Shown: positions 1-13,137, counted from the stretch's first letter. The stretch: 64,000 nt of DNA from Dactylellina haptotyla (GCA_031310005.1 CM062382.1:806001-870000), one strand, 5' to 3'. Numbers and translations: made by a program. The notes: a model not told the origin generated them from the sequence alone.

Positions 1-802
1 TCTTAATTGGTGTTATGGATTGAGGTCTACATAGACGTATATGAGAAATGGCTCACAAAGCTACATTCCACGTAGACGAAATTTAATACCTCATTCCAGC
101 CAAGCTCGGATTCATACCATGCGCATTCACACGATGAGAAATACTGACTATAAAGCATTGTATCAAAATGTTTTTTTATTTCTTATTCTGATCTCTACTA
201 CAGATAACAGAAGAAAAAAAGGTCATGCTTTCTAAAGATACAAAAATATAACCAGCTGGTCTATGAATGCATCGGAAAGATAGAAGAGGAGTAGGTATAC
301 TTCAAAAGAACAAAACGGAGAAGAGACAAATACAATAAAAGAAAATTTAAAACTGAAAAAAGAGAAAGGTCAGATAACACCCTGCAAGTATGCCTTGATC
401 GCTCTGCGTAAAATACTCCCCAAAATGATGTATAAAAATTTATATGTGGGTTCCAATCTGAAGAAATGAACACAAATGCTTCGTCCTGAGAAGTCGTAAA
501 GTATGATGAGAAAAAAAGAGAAGACAAATGTGATATCATATTTTTTCGATGAGGGAAGATAGTTGAAGAACAGAAATATATATAGACAAATGATAACAGA
601 AGAAGAAAAATTCGAAAAGAGATATCAACTTTGTACCTAAAAGTGATTCGTGAATCAAATCCCACCGCTAGACCCCTCAGAACGCCTGTCCTTAATTTTT
701 TGGTGATGGAAACGTACTGTTCAAACAAAAGAAGATAGATGAAAAGACAAAGGAAAAAACAAAAGAAAGAAAAAGAGAATGTGGTATTCTGTCGAATGGG
801 AC
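1..802. other. 3' flank without a supported gene
   Basis: A-rich plus strand lying downstream of the minus-strand gene that ends at 803. Open frames here are short or low in complexity, such as a Phe/Leu/Tyr-rich minus-strand frame from 875 to 261. None shows a domain or a splice-consistent extension. Most likely 3' UTR and spacer. Confidence 0.5.
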
Positions 803-2124
803 CTACGCCTTGCAAGCACAAGCCAGGTTCCCGATAAAATTGTTCACGGTATCCGTGACGAACATCCAAGTCCACATGCCCATAACAGCAATCAAAAAGA
901 TCCAGAACCTCGCACCGACAAACTCGTTCCGCCTGACATCATTGATAACTTCGGTGAGATAGTCTCCCAAAAGATATTCAAGGCTGAGCTCTCTCGGGTC
1001 GTCAAGGGCAAACTCGCCGTCAAGTTTGACGCCACCCTCGTCATCATCCTGTGTCGAGAATTCGGTATGGAATACACGCTCAGGACGAGGCGTCAAGCAT
1101 TGTGGTCGTACTGTTTCTGCGCTCGAGGTCAATGATGAAACAGAAAGCTGATCAGGCGACAAGGTCGGTAACAATCCGTCTCGCTCCTTATCCTCACAAG
1201 GCGGGGGCGTAGGCGGCGCGGTGGGCGGTTGCTGCAACATTGGCCGTAGTGTCTCTGTGCTCTGCAACGTAGGCAAAGAGTATATCGGACTCTTCATAAC
1301 ATCTCTATCCACGGGCGAGCCGGATCTGGGTGCAGCCGCAGCGGCGCCGATAAGCGATGTCGGGTTACCAGCTAATCGCGACGAACAGCGTGTGGTGACC
1401 TCCCCGCGTTCGACGAATGAAGTGTCGATTTCGGCTTGGACTTCCTCTTCGGGTTCCTCGTGGATAATGTCGTAGTCTTTAATCGCTTCGTTGGCTTCTT
1501 TCAGGACGCTTGAAAGAAGCAAAGATAGACGTTCCAGTCGCTCGTCCTGGTCCCCGGTGCCATCTTCCTCGGCGTCCTCGACGTCGCCCTGTTGTGTTCG
1601 CGCGAAGATCTCCTCCGTTTCATCGAGTAACCTTCGTCTGTGGTTGTCGTCATCGTAGTCTGAAATTAGTGTTGTAGGGGATGAGAGATGCGTGAGTTGC
1701 GAATCGAGAGAGTGCTCGGATGAGGAGTTGGAGGCGTCGGTGGATGTGGAGAGAGGTCGAGTGACCGATGGCGAGAAGAACTCGACTGACGATGGGTTGT
1801 GGAATTTATCCGTGATGACGGCGGAGAGGCGGTCTATAGCCCGGCGGGTGCTAATATAGTTGAAACACGAATACGTTAGCTAGGATATCCCTCACAACCT
1901 TATTTTGACACTTTTTTGACAGTTGTTTGAAGATCAGGGGCGAAAAGAAACGAAACACCAGCGACAAGAAAAAAAAAGGGTACATACCCGTCAAGATGAT
2001 CGAGAAGCTCGAAGGAACTGCAGAGGCCCTCTTCGTGGTTTGCGAGTTCGGTGAGAAGACTGGATAGCTGTCCCAGCAACTCGTCCCGTGGTGTTCCCCA
2101 GACGCCCTCGTTTTCCATCTCCAT
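803..2124 (-). CDS. Hypothetical tail-anchored membrane protein
   Basis: Two exons (2124-1988, 1850-803) join in phase 2 across a 137-base intron with donor GTATGT and acceptor TTAG, giving 394 residues. I do not recognise the family. The N-terminus (MEMENEGVWGTPRDELLGQL) is probably helical. The middle is Ser/Thr/Pro- and acid-rich and looks disordered, with a proline run (PPTAPPTPPP). The last about 35 residues carry one hydrophobic segment (FWIFLIAVMGMWTWMFV) followed by a short tail ending CACKA, so the protein is probably anchored by its C-terminus with the bulk in the cytosol. The ATG at 2124 opens the only long frame leading into the donor site. The gene model is convincing; the function is unknown. 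Confidence 0.72.
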
Positions 2125-5100
2125 TGCGAAAGTAAGGTGCTTTTAGAATGTCGAACTAGTCGAACCAGCAGCAGCTCCCAAACCGAGCAAAAGACAACCA
2201 GTCGCAGCTGTCGTCAGTCGATTGTGATGTCGATTCGTGACCTGGTGGTTTGTCGAATCGGCGGGCGGAAACGGGAGGAGGTTTATAAGGAAGGAAAAAG
2301 GAATTGGGTTGTGGTCAAGAAGCTTCCTCGAATGGGATAAATGAGGAGAAGGGGAAGAAGTGACAGGAAGAGAGAAGGTTTGATGAACAACGAAGAGCCC
2401 GATTGACCCCTCTTTCTAGTCCAACAAGAGTTAAAACCAGGCAAAGGAAAGACCCGAGCTGTCAGAAGCCAGAGGAAGATGCTGGTATAAAAGAGGAACC
2501 ACGAGGGGTACGAGGTATATCAGGTTAGGGGGGGTGGGCAAGAAATAAGAGAGAAAAGAGGAGGAGAGGTTTAGAGGGAAAGGGAAGCAACCGCAGCCAG
2601 GGTGTATCTCGAATGGAATAGGCGAGCCGGGATAAGAGCAGGCACAATACGGACGTCGACGGCGAGACTTGGTAAGAGAAAGAGAGGAAGAGACGAGAAT
2701 GGGTCGGAGAGGGACCTGCAATGGAATGCACGGCTAGGATGCACGAGGAACCGACGAGGACGGAGAGGGGGTGCCTATTCGCTGGCGGTCTGACTTTTCC
2801 TTTTCCTTCCTGTGCACTGGGTCGCTTGCCTTCCTTCACTGCCGCATTGGTGTTTCTGGAATTTGAAACAGAACGGGCGTTATAGCAGCCTCTTTTCTGA
2901 GGAGTTTGTTGCTGGCGATGCCGTCCGAGAGCGAGACGGCCAGGACGTGTGTTTGGTGCTGGGATAAAGCTCCACTTTTGCGCTACCTTTCCGTTCGTGC
3001 AGCGGGTCGAGTCCGCGAGAGGATGGAGATTGGAACCTTATTGGAATCGCCAGCTTCTCTTGAAGCAAGAGCACTCGACAGACTTATCCCCAGTCCCAGT
3101 CCGTACGATGGAGCGGTGAGTGGTCAGGAGAGGAGGGCGACGTGGATGCGGAGTGCCAACGCAGCGCCGCTAGTTTTAGTCTGGCGGAGTGTTCCTGCTG
3201 GGGTCCGCTTCCCGAACAGGATAGTCTGCAGCGCTGCGAAATGCAGGCCGGATTTGCTCCTCCTGCTAAGACTCCGCCTGCTGATACTCACTCGCTCCTC
3301 TGCGCTGGCGGTTGCTGCAGGTCGGCCGGGCTAAAACAGGTTCAGGCTCGGGTTCTTCCTCAGATGCCTCTTTGGCTGGTGGTCGTCTGGTGTTTTGTCG
3401 TCCTCGATAAGTCGAATTCAGGGGCCGCGAATTAGAAATGTCACCTCGCATGCAATATCTTCATCTCACCGGGAAGAAGGGGATAGAGAGGCGTTATAAG
3501 ATTATCGCTGAGTGAAAAGAGCAGCGAGGGCAAAATATATCAAATATGGCAGAGTGGAGTTTGGATGAAATGATAACTCGGAGATCTTAACGGCTATTTC
3601 TAAGAACAATAATAATATTTATCTATCACAATAAAAATAAAAATATACACAAACACTCCAGATCCTCTTTTTTATTATAACCGGGCCTGGTAAAATGATC
3701 ACGACCTCCCTCTGAAAGCGGACGACTCATTGTCGTCATTCCTCCAAGCCCGGCAAAACCTGTCGACACCCATCCTGTTTCTACCTTTCCGGCTCGCTTC
3801 CTCGCCACCGCAGTACTCTTTCTGCGGATGTCAAGCCTCACCTCGGAATCTGGAAGCAAGACGAGTAGTTCGTTCACAAGTGCTAACAATTCCAGGAAAA
3901 CCGATTCCGGATAACGAACAGACGAGGGCATCGATGCTGAGAGTGGCAACAGCATGATAAACCTCCATCGATTAGAACCTCGTATCATGCATCTAAAAAA
4001 TTTCTTCCCTCCCTGCGCCGCATGATGGCTTGCTGCAACCTTCTTCTTCCTCTTTTCTCCTCCCTGCATGAACAAGAATAAACCATCTGAAAAGCACCAA
4101 TCAGCAGACCCCGTCAAAAATTGTCATCAGGAAAGGAACCGTGGGAAAACGTGACCTTCCGCTCCACATAGACTTCTCCCAGCTCCACTAGCTCGGAGCT
4201 GTCAAAGCTTATTGGACAGGCCGGGTCTACCCAGCTGTTTTCAAGGATGAGCTACCTCTTCTCCCTTCCGCCATGTTTTTGTGCGTGTGTCTACGGACCA
4301 CCACCGAGCAAGTATTTTAGTATTGAGTACATTGGTTAAATAACAGGCGATAAATATAGCCAAACAAAAACACCCGTTAAATGTTCCAGTTCATACAACT
4401 GAGGTTACAAACAACAAAAAATGGTTGTGGGTATACAGTACCGTCTACCGCGCGCAAGATGAGAAGTCTCACAGGCCTTCTGCTCAGTCGATCTGGAACT
4501 ATTGATCCAACATTCCAACTAAGGTTTTCGTCCCATCTTATTCGTTTGCCACCCAAGAGAAAGCAAAAAAAGAATATATGTCTCGAACGTATCGAGAAGT
4601 TCGAGTCGAATTGTAACCCATCGGCTGGAAGTCATCTCTCTTGGTCAACACTCGATATTTTTCCTGTAGACACCACCACCATCCAGGAATGAATACGTAG
4701 ATCCATTTGCATACCATCTACTGCACAATTAACAGAGCGCATTTATTTTGTAAATTTCATTATTCCGAAGAGAAAATTTCTTCAGTTCAGGCTACAAAAT
4801 ATCGATCTCCTAGTAACTAGTAGATACCTGAGTTGATTAGTTCTCATAAAGTCGAATATTAAGCCGACCCCTCTCTGACTTTCCATAGTTTAATTTCTCA
4901 CAACCCCGTAGCCTCGTGAAAACTATACTAGCTAGCTAGCAAAACTACCTATCCTATTGCTAGCAAAATCTCGATGGGAAAAAAATTCACTCTAATGCAA
5001 TGACTTGTCATACTTGAAGCTAATGCAAGCTTCCGTCCACATCGAAATATTCTCTCTTCTCACAGGCGGGGTATCTTTCACAAGCCAAACCGAAATATCT

Positions 5101-6598
5101 CTCCACGCCAGCAATCAATCAACCACCTACAAATTTCATCCGCCATCAACATTAAGCAAAATCGCCATGCATTTTGAAACCTGATAGCTCAAGGTATATA
5201 TCGATAAAATTATTAAAACCAAACCCTCAAAAGCAACCAAGAAGCCTTCGCATCCCGGAAAAATCTAGCGAAAAAAAATCATCATGCACACATGAACCAC
5301 CAGCCTTCCCTTCCTTTTCTTTTTCCCAGCTTCGAAAAACAAGCTTAGCTTGTTTAAACTTTAACCGTAGGAATACACATGCGCATATCCTCAGCTGGAC
5401 CATCTACATACAGCCCGGATTTTCCCAGCCTAGCTCTTCCAAATCTTCTCCAAACTGCGGGCGGCGTACGCCGCCGCCGACCAGACCGCTGTCGTTGACC
5501 CCGCAGTTTAACTTGGTTTCCAAAAACGCCTCTTCCTACATCATCCTATATTCGACGTTTTCTCGCCCGAGGCGCATGTTGCAATTAATACCATTTCATA
5601 ATCATGTCTTATATATCTCGATGGCTGGGGTGACAATGCGTATTTTACAATTAACAGCCCCATCAATTCAGTCTCAACCCCAGGTGAACACCTTAAATCC
5701 AGCTATAGCTAGCCAGCCCATATAGCTTCGCCATATATACACCCACACGATCTATATTAAATTCACGCTTGAACTAACGACCTAGGGAACGAATATAAGA
5801 CAGTCGACCGAGAGAGGCGAGTAAAGGAAAGAAGAGAGGCGCTGACCGAAGTAACGTAACATGAACAAAGGAGAAAAAAATAACTTGTAATCTTTATCAC
5901 TACAATATATATCTATCGTACATGTGTGCATCGTTCTCTCCGAACTTCGAACAAACCCAACCCGTAGCCAATAGCAAGTTAGCTTTTAGCTTCGGGGAGC
6001 TCAAGAAACAAGTAAGGAGGGGTCAAAAAACAAAATCTTGAACATGTGAAAGTAGAGAAAGAAAAAAAGAATAGTAGTCGGAAACAACATGTTCGAGCCA
6101 ATGAAACGAAAAACGTGGTAGACAGACCAATGAAGAAGAATGCAAATACAAGGATAGTACTTGTTTCGAAATGACAAGTTTAAAAAAAAAAAGGTATAAT
6201 GAAATCCGATATCCACCGATCTAAAACACCAAACTGAGTGCATGCGGTTTGATGAATAGTCGGTATCCACCGAATCCACAATGACGAAAATGGGTCCTAT
6301 TAAAAGAAGAGAAAAAAAAAGAGGCGCGAAACAGAAGAACCAACAAAAATCACTATTCTATCATGAAATAAAAAACAACCAATTGTGCGCACATGTGTTT
6401 CGTCGCTTCTCTCTGTCGCAACAATAAAAAGACGAAAAAAATACATTGTAACCGTTCCCGTTCATTTTTCTCTGTAATCACCCTGCCTCCCAAAGTTTTG
6501 TTACCCGGTCGTTATAATTTCGTAAACGTTTATTTCATTCGAGCTTTGTCGGACTTTTGCGACGTAGCCCGTTCCTAAAGGCGGACCGGCGCAAAGTT
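2125..6598. other. 4.5 kb without a supported gene
   Basis: Upstream region of the gene starting at 2124 and downstream region of the gene ending at 6599. Frames of 100-180 codons occur (for example 3626-4117 minus and 5174-5725 plus), but they are low in complexity and lack domains or matched splice sites. The one structured element noted is the nested palindrome at 5452-5509, listed separately. Confidence 0.45.
5452..5509. repeat. Nested palindrome (possible cruciform or RNA hairpin)
   Basis: Ten-base perfect arms AAACTGCGGG (5452-5461) and CCCGCAGTTT (5500-5509) enclose a 16-base perfect palindrome, GGCGGCGTACGCCGCC (5460-5475). The element is GC-rich within A+T-rich sequence. Its role is unknown. 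Confidence 0.6.
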
Positions 6599-8735
6599 CT
6601 ACTCGACGCTGCTGGTTGACGCGGTGGGGGTAGCCGATTTGGGTGCTTCCGGAAGCGGGCCGTCAGTGGGCGTAGCTGGTTGCTTGCTGAACCATCCCAT
6701 CCTGTTGCCATTGTTAGAGATCGGGTTATAGTGATATTCGAAGGGGTATAAAAACTTACCAGCTTGTCCGGTTGCCAGAAACGTTTCTTGGTGTGTTCTT
6801 TGCGGGCGATCCGTCAACCAATCTCAACGGCCTCAAAGTCTTACCTGTCATCTGTCCACTGAGAGCATGATGGCCATGATCGTGGGATTCCCGAGGAGTG
6901 GTTTCTCCGTTCTCAGAAGAGTTCGACGACGAGGCGCCCTTGGTAGTTGGCGACAATGGGCCGGCTCCGAACCTGGGGCCTGTGTAGAAGGTCGTCTGCT
7001 TCGAGGGCGGGCTGCCAGCTCCATACATGTAATTGGCGCTTGGCGATGCTGGGCTTGTAGCGTCAGACCGGGTCCTCCTATGGCCCGGCGAGGCCATGCT
7101 TCCAATTTGCATCGTCTGGCTCCTTTGGATGGGGCTGATAATCTCGTCCTCTTCGCCGATCGACCTTCTCGGAGGTGGTGGCATGCTGGCTCGGATAGGT
7201 GGGCGTCTGTTGAGTAGCGACTTGGATCGGCCGAGCCCGGCGGATTGTGGTTGAGCAGTTTCCTGTGGAACTGGGGGCAAGGCCTTGTCCTGTGGAGTTC
7301 TGTCGAGGACACTCTCCTGGTTGGAGTTCAGAAGGCGTTCAATCATAGTGTTAATATACAAGGTCATCGCCTTGTTCTGATCCTTCAGGGCCTTGTTCTC
7401 CTGCTCGAGCTTCTTGTAGGTTTCGTCGGTGTCCTTCTGGTTGGCAGATTCGATCTCCTCTGCGAGGGTGGAGCTCAAGCTAGGGGCGGTCTCCTTGGAT
7501 GGTGACGAGGAAGCGGAATCCTCGGTGTACTGTCCGAGGAACCCGTTCCTGATGTCTCCGTTCATCGTCGCCTGTCCGAGCAAGAGCTGGAAGCTCTCGT
7601 TCTCATCCTGAAGTCTCGCATTGGTCTTACGCAGCTCGGAGAGTTGGTCACCGGCATCCTGCAGTTTACGTTCCTCGAGTTTCAAAGCCTCCGAGAATCG
7701 CGTCTGGGCCTCGGAGAGGTCGGTCCGCAGGGTCTCAATGACCTTGTCCTTATGGCCATCAGCTCGGGGAGAGAGGATGGGAGCATCTTGCTCGGATTTG
7801 TCTGGAAGGAGTTCATAATTAGACACGTGATCCCATCGCGAATGAAATTGTTGTTTGTGTCAACAACAATGGCGGAAGCGAAAAAAAAAAAAAGGTTCAC
7901 CACCACCAAAAGAAAAACGGAAAACGGAGTCTTACTATCAGCAGTATCAGGGACGTCGGATGCAGGCTTCTCTTTCAATGTCTGCTTTAGTCTCTGGATG
8001 ATCTGAGTTTGTGCTTCTTCTTTTTCCATCATCTCCTCTTTCTCCATCATGAGGGAAGTTCGCTGCGGAGGGGTCTCCATCGTTAGCAGACACGCACACA
8101 CGGACACGCTTAACACGGGACGAGTGGAAAAAAGAAGGGTAAAATGCGAAGGGTAGGGTGCATTGAGCAGGCAGGATTGTGCATACCTCAGCTTCAAATA
8201 GCTTCTCCTGGTCTCTCTTGGCCCGCTGCAGCTCCTTGAGGTCATTCTCCATGGTCTCGACGGCATCCGTCTTGCCGGCTAGTAGCTCTTCCAATTTGGA
8301 CTGCTCGCTTAAAGCTTCATCCACTCTCGCCTGGAGAGTCTTCTTTTGTTTTGTGTAGTCGTCTTCCAACGCTAGAGACTTGGCCTCGGCCTCTGCAAGC
8401 TTCTGTTTGAGCACCTCCATTTCCGCAGCGTTTTCCAGTTGGGCTTCGGTCATATCGGCGGGTGGCGTGGTGATGAGTGTGGATCGGCGGGCTACGGCTT
8501 TGGCGCTGAAGGGGCTGCTGGTGCCGGATTTCGTAGGCGTGTCTTTCGATTTAGGGGTAGCGGTGCTGGTAGTAGATTTGTCGGCGGGATCTCCTCCTCT
8601 GTCCTTCGAAGGGGTGCTTGACCTGGCAGAGGAAGGAGTCTGGCGGGCGGTAGCCGGAGGTTTATAAGAAGATCGGGCAATGCCAGACGTTGTTGTGGGG
8701 GTGGGTGGTTGTTTCTTGACGTTCGCGGTAGCCAT
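6599..8735 (-). CDS. Coiled-coil protein of the fungal 'M protein repeat' type
   Basis: Four exons (8735-8187, 8062-7936, 7801-6760, 6701-6599) join in phases 0, 1 and 2 to give 606 residues. Introns have GTATGC/GTAAGA/GTAAGT donors and CTAAC-like branch points. The N-terminal 120 residues are Ser/Thr/Pro-rich and basic. Next comes a long heptad-like helical stretch (from LENAAEMEVLKQKLAEAEA through exons 2 and 3), ending near the short conserved-looking motif MTLYINTMIERLL. After that comes a basic, Ser/Pro-rich tail with RRSIGEE- and RSQTM-like phosphosite context, ending in MGWFSKQ. This order matches a fungal family usually annotated as M protein repeat protein, from memory and without a search. 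The role is probably structural; nothing suggests an enzyme. Confidence 0.82.
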
Positions 8736-11700
8736 ATTTGGGGGCGGAGGGGGTGGTATAAAGGGAAAGCGAAAGCTCGAAAGGAGATGTCTGATGACGC
8801 TCTTGCAGGGCGGTCTAGCTCATATAAAGGGGGTGCTTGCTAGTTGCTCGTCTAATTTCAGAGCAATGAAAAGGATATGCACGTATGTAGAGCACGGAGT
8901 AATGGACATATGAAGGTACATGTGCGAAAAGGAGGACAGAAGGCGGGTAGAAAGAGAAGGAGAAGGAGGAGGAGGCAGAGCACAAGCACAGCACACACCG
9001 CACAGCACGAGAATCGGAGGGCCAACAGGGGGCATATTCAGAGAAATGGGTAAATTATGCGCAGTGCGTTCGAAGCAATGCCACCGCGAGCACGTTGCTA
9101 TGCAGCTGCTACCTACTTTTTTCTTTCTTTCCAGGTATGTGCTCTGCGGGTGCATGGGAAAGGGCGCTATCACTATTCTACTGTATTCTATTCTGCTTCC
9201 CTTGACCTCGTACGGTGGAATTGCAAGCTGCAGCCCGCAAATTGCACCCGCCCGGGATCGAGATTGTGTATACATCTTACAACTGTAGACCAAACACCTA
9301 TTTCTCTGCATGCATTGGCCATCGATCTCATGATACTCGTGTTTTTGGTATATTAAAAAAAGGGGATGTGAAGCTAATTAGCTAGCAGGTGCCCCCCGAC
9401 GGCCGGGGACCCTTCCCAGCATGCCAGCATTCGGACGAAGCCTTTGGGACTGATCAATGTATTCGGGACAGGCTAGTTCGGCAAAATGGGCAGCTGCACC
9501 CTGACGACCTTACCGAAATGCGGACCTGCACTTGCCCGGATATTCCACAATCGAGAGACCCTTCGATTCCCTCAAACAGCTCACAGCTCACACGCTTCAG
9601 GAGAAGGACCGCTCAGAACCGGCAGGAGCGAAGTCCTGAGACCAGGAATTCACAATCGCAGGCTGGCCGCTCTCCTTCCATGCTGTTCTCCCCACACGCC
9701 TCGTCCGTCGCTCTTCGGCGGGCTTTTCCCCGAGAGTGCAGAAGCTGCTTGTTTTGTGTTTGACTCGCCTGTTTCTCACAGAGTGCGTTTTTTTCCTCTA
9801 TTTTTTTGGATTTTTTTTTTTAGGTTTATTCATCCAGGCACTGGAAACTCTGCTGGACAAGAGGGAGAGCCCCTGAGAAACACGCAGAAACAGTCCCTGA
9901 TCGCCTGTCCCTGTTGCCACTTGTATCTCCAACAGTCAAATATGGTCTTTCCCTTTTGACGTTGCCGTTATGCTGTTGCATGTTGGTTCTCCGACAGACG
10001 CCTACCAGGTGCCACTACATATGCACTGCTGGTTGCGTGCCCGTGGTAGCTCGAGCTCCAGGCTGTTGGTGTGTGTGCGCGTGTGTGTGCGAGGCAACTG
10101 GACAGCCTCGAAGCTCAGTTTTAAAAAAAGAGTGCTTGCGAAAGAATAACGTCACTCGTTCAGCCCCAGTTCGAGGCAGACTCTCCTCCTTCTCTCTTCC
10201 GCCTCTTTATCGATTAGCCTGCCCGCCGTCCACGGTAGAGACCAGTGAATAATAATTATTTGACAGCTATAATATTACTCGTCGGTGCCGAGCCTTGTCA
10301 GATATGATTCCAATCCGCCGGCGCGTCGTCTCGTCGAATCGTTGTGCAGATTTTCACCTGTTTGATTCAGTTCTATTTTTGCACGTCGCCACAGTCGACA
10401 CCCACACGCAACACATCGCAACACAGGGCGTTGCGATGGGCCGTTATGCGTCCGTCGATCTCCAGCGCATTTAGCATTCCTCACACACGTGTATCGTATG
10501 CAACAGCCCAGCTGCCCGCGCTGACTAGCCCCGAAACAAACATTCTGGAAACACCGTAATGCCGAATATGAGCGTTTCTCATACCGACCAGGGCCTGGGT
10601 GTAGCATGCCTGTGCTCTGAGCCCAGCTGCAACCGGTCTGGCCAGACATTGTGGCTTCAGTTTCGTCCCCAATCTGTAACCGGACTGAACTCCTTACTCT
10701 CCCTCTAAATTTCCGGTAGACGGTGTACGGAGAACCTCTCATAGCCTCATTAAACATTGTTTTAGCGGCATCGACGAGATCGAGCGCTAGTGGAGAGCTC
10801 CTTTGACTAGCGGTGGCTAGTTTACGGTGAGATGTTCCAAGTCGCAGAATCCGGAACCTATTACTCAATATATCGACCTGAAATCTTTATTCTGAGATTC
10901 TTCAGCTATTAATAATTATTCCTTTGAAAATACTGCATTTATCTCCTGTCGCAAGGTATCTCAAGGGAGCGAGTCAGGGACAGGATGGCCTGGTACCTGG
11001 CCTCGTAACCCTAAATACAATCTGTGAACTCTCTCTTGAATTTCGATCCGATATCTCGATCTATCCTGCGAAATAAATAGCCACTATGCGAGAGCTATTG
11101 CTCAAACGTTCGTGTTACCCGACTCGTTCACATGAAAAGACTGCCGATGGGCCCTCTGAAGCATAGTCATAGTGCCACCTGCATACCAAGAAAACCTTGG
11201 ACTGCATCTCATGTCTAAGATGTTATCCACGGATAGCACGATAACACAAAGCCAAGCTTTACATGGCGAACCAGACCAGAGATTCGATAGAGCATGTAGA
11301 AGCTTATGTTTCTCCTTTGGGAATGCGTTGTGGTGGTGTGGGAGGCTCTTCGTCCGCGCTAACTCGGTTGTAGTATCACTTTAACGGGTCCTCCTCACCA
11401 TATAGAGTATACTGGACCTCGAACGTCTGTGAATTTGCCAGATCAACGTTTATTTCATACTACGATATGTTATCAAATTGGTGTAATCTTGACTATGAGC
11501 TGTATTCAAAGAGTTCTCCCTTAGATATATTCGAGCCGTAGTCTGGTCATATCGAAGACCCCTAATCGAGACCCTCCCCTTCTTGCCGATTATCGAACTG
11601 TCAGAAGTGGATTTTTAGGATGCGTAGAAGAAACTTTGAAAGTTTATATAAAAATGAACCTTCCATCCGGTGAGAATCCATGGGTTTCTTTGAAACGTTT

Positions 11701-12019
11701 CTTTCTACTTTTTGCAGCTTTGATACCCCTACGTACCTGCCCGAGCTCTTGCAATATTGTTGTATCAAGTTATCACTATTCACGTTTTCAAAGAAAGAAC
11801 AAAATTTAAAATATATGGATAGAGTGTAAATGGCGCCCGAAATGGAATCGCATTAACCAATGCATCGGTATTCCATCCTACTCCTTTACCTTGGACACCT
11901 TGGTTTCACGACGTCGCACCCAATAGAGCTTGATGCTGTCGCCTACCACAAAAACAACACGCTCCTCGAGACGACCCAACTAACCGTCCTCGCACGACCT
12001 TACGGTCACATATACAACC
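8736..12019. other. 3.3 kb divergent intergenic region
   Basis: Lies between the starts of the coiled-coil gene (minus) and the PhiA-like gene (plus). It contains a purine-rich stretch at about 8925-8985 and several frames of 100-200 codons (8820-9311 minus, 9389-9763 plus, 10275-10868 minus). None has a recognisable domain or consistent splice extension. Likely promoters and spacer. Confidence 0.45.
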
Positions 12020-12700
12020 ATGATCAATATAACGATCACTACCCTCCTCCTCCTCCTTTTCTACTCCCTCATCTCCGCCTCCGCAACAGTCTCCACATCC
12101 CCCTCCACGACCCCGCCTAAACCCAAATCCAAATACGTAAACGGCATCCCGCAATCCCCCATCGTCCTAGTCTCCTCCTGGGACGGCGACTACGACTTCG
12201 AAATCGACCACCCGTATCTCGAAAAGAATATCAACGCCTTCGATTGCGCCCTCTGGGTCAACCTCCCCACCACAGCCTCTTGTCCCATGTTCAAACAGGA
12301 AGAATGCCCCCCTGGAAACCTCACCGCTCTAAAAGTCAGTCGTTCGGGGAAATTAAACATGAGCGTGGTATACCCTGGCGGACAACAGATGTACATACAT
12401 CCTCTAACCCACGCAGCGATGATAACACGCGTGCGCTACGGTATGCCGGAGGGCGCGATAAAGGACGGGTTTAAGATCGGGTTTAATAAATACGGACGGC
12501 CGCTGCTGGCGAACGATCTGGGCAGTTGGATTGGCTGTGCGGCTGATAACGCGAGGGGGCCGTGGAAGGTGTTCTTCGAGTTTAAGGGACAGACGTTGGA
12601 TCCGCAGCATCTACCGGGGAAGGATAGGAAAAAATGCTATGATTTGCAGTTGGCGTTGTTGCCGGTTTCAGAGAGGGCGTATGCTTATGCTTATGTGTAG
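12020..12700 (+). CDS. Small secreted PhiA/IgE-binding-like cell-surface protein
   Basis: Single exon, 226 residues. The start gives a signal peptide (MINITITTLLLLLFYSLISA) followed by a Ser/Thr/Pro stretch. The rest follows the pattern of Aspergillus PhiA-type and 'IgE-binding' secreted proteins: an early Cys pair (ASCPMF, EECPP), a residue run resembling the PhiA 'L-Y-...-IFVDRSG' zone (QQMYIHP), then GFKIG, a WIGCA motif in the place of PhiA ACP, GPWKVFF in the place of GAWSIW, and a late Cys (KKCYDLQ). These correspondences are by eye. PhiA is needed for phialide and conidium formation in Aspergillus; that role need not hold here. The gene is more GC-rich than the sequence just after it, and it borders the A+T-rich island. 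Confidence 0.6.
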   Translation: MINITITTLLLLLFYSLISASATVSTSPSTTPPKPKSKYVNGIPQSPIVLVSSWDGDYDFEIDHPYLEKNINAFDCALWVNLPTTASCPMFKQEECPPGNLTALKVSRSGKLNMSVVYPGGQQMYIHPLTHAAMITRVRYGMPEGAIKDGFKIGFNKYGRPLLANDLGSWIGCAADNARGPWKVFFEFKGQTLDPQHLPGKDRKKCYDLQLALLPVSERAYAYAYV

Positions 12701-12883
12701 CTGGCTGGTTGTTTTATTCTTTATTCTCTATTCCTCTGTTTGTTTTTACCTATCCTATGGCTTTGAAATTCTTTACTGGAGAATTTTGGCGGGTCGGTAT
12801 ATGATTATTGATACCAAAGCAGCGAGTAAGTTAAATTGTACGGACATTTTTCTGGGATTTATTTACACGTCTTTAGTGTAGAG

Positions 12884-13137
12884 CTCAGGGCTCCGCGTAC
12901 AATTAAACTAGATTCGAAGATCGTACGTATCAGTACATTTATTAAGAGCTATATATATAAGATCGCATGCTAAATAGCCGCATTCGGTCTTCAGTTCTAC
13001 TTTCCATATGATTTTATGCGAACCCAATTGTATCAGTATCAATATGGTATCCTTATTGATACTTTTACCTATCTAGAAGCATATTCTAAATACAATTGAT
13101 CCCAATCATCTTGCATTTCCGGGTCGCAGAATCTCTG
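12884..13137. repeat. Left copy of a diverged direct repeat flanking the 13-25 kb island
   Basis: Two blocks match the right copy at 24881-25275 in the same order and orientation. The stronger is 13067-13137 against 25204-25275: both begin CTATCTAGAAGCATATTCTA and share AATTGATCCCAA and CATCTTGCATTT. The weaker is 12884-12935 against 24881-24935, sharing CTCAGG.CTCC and ATTAAACTA. The right copy holds about 140 extra bases between the blocks. Confidence 0.65.

Noticed and set aside
2906-3334. A 142-codon plus-strand frame
   Set aside because: Arg/Leu/Ser-rich low-complexity composition without domain or splice partners.
5174-5725. A 183-codon plus-strand frame
   Set aside because: No recognisable features; it runs through the nested palindrome and is probably chance.
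10275-10868. A 197-codon minus-strand frame
   Set aside because: Arg/Ser/Cys-rich and domain-free, in a region without other coding signals.
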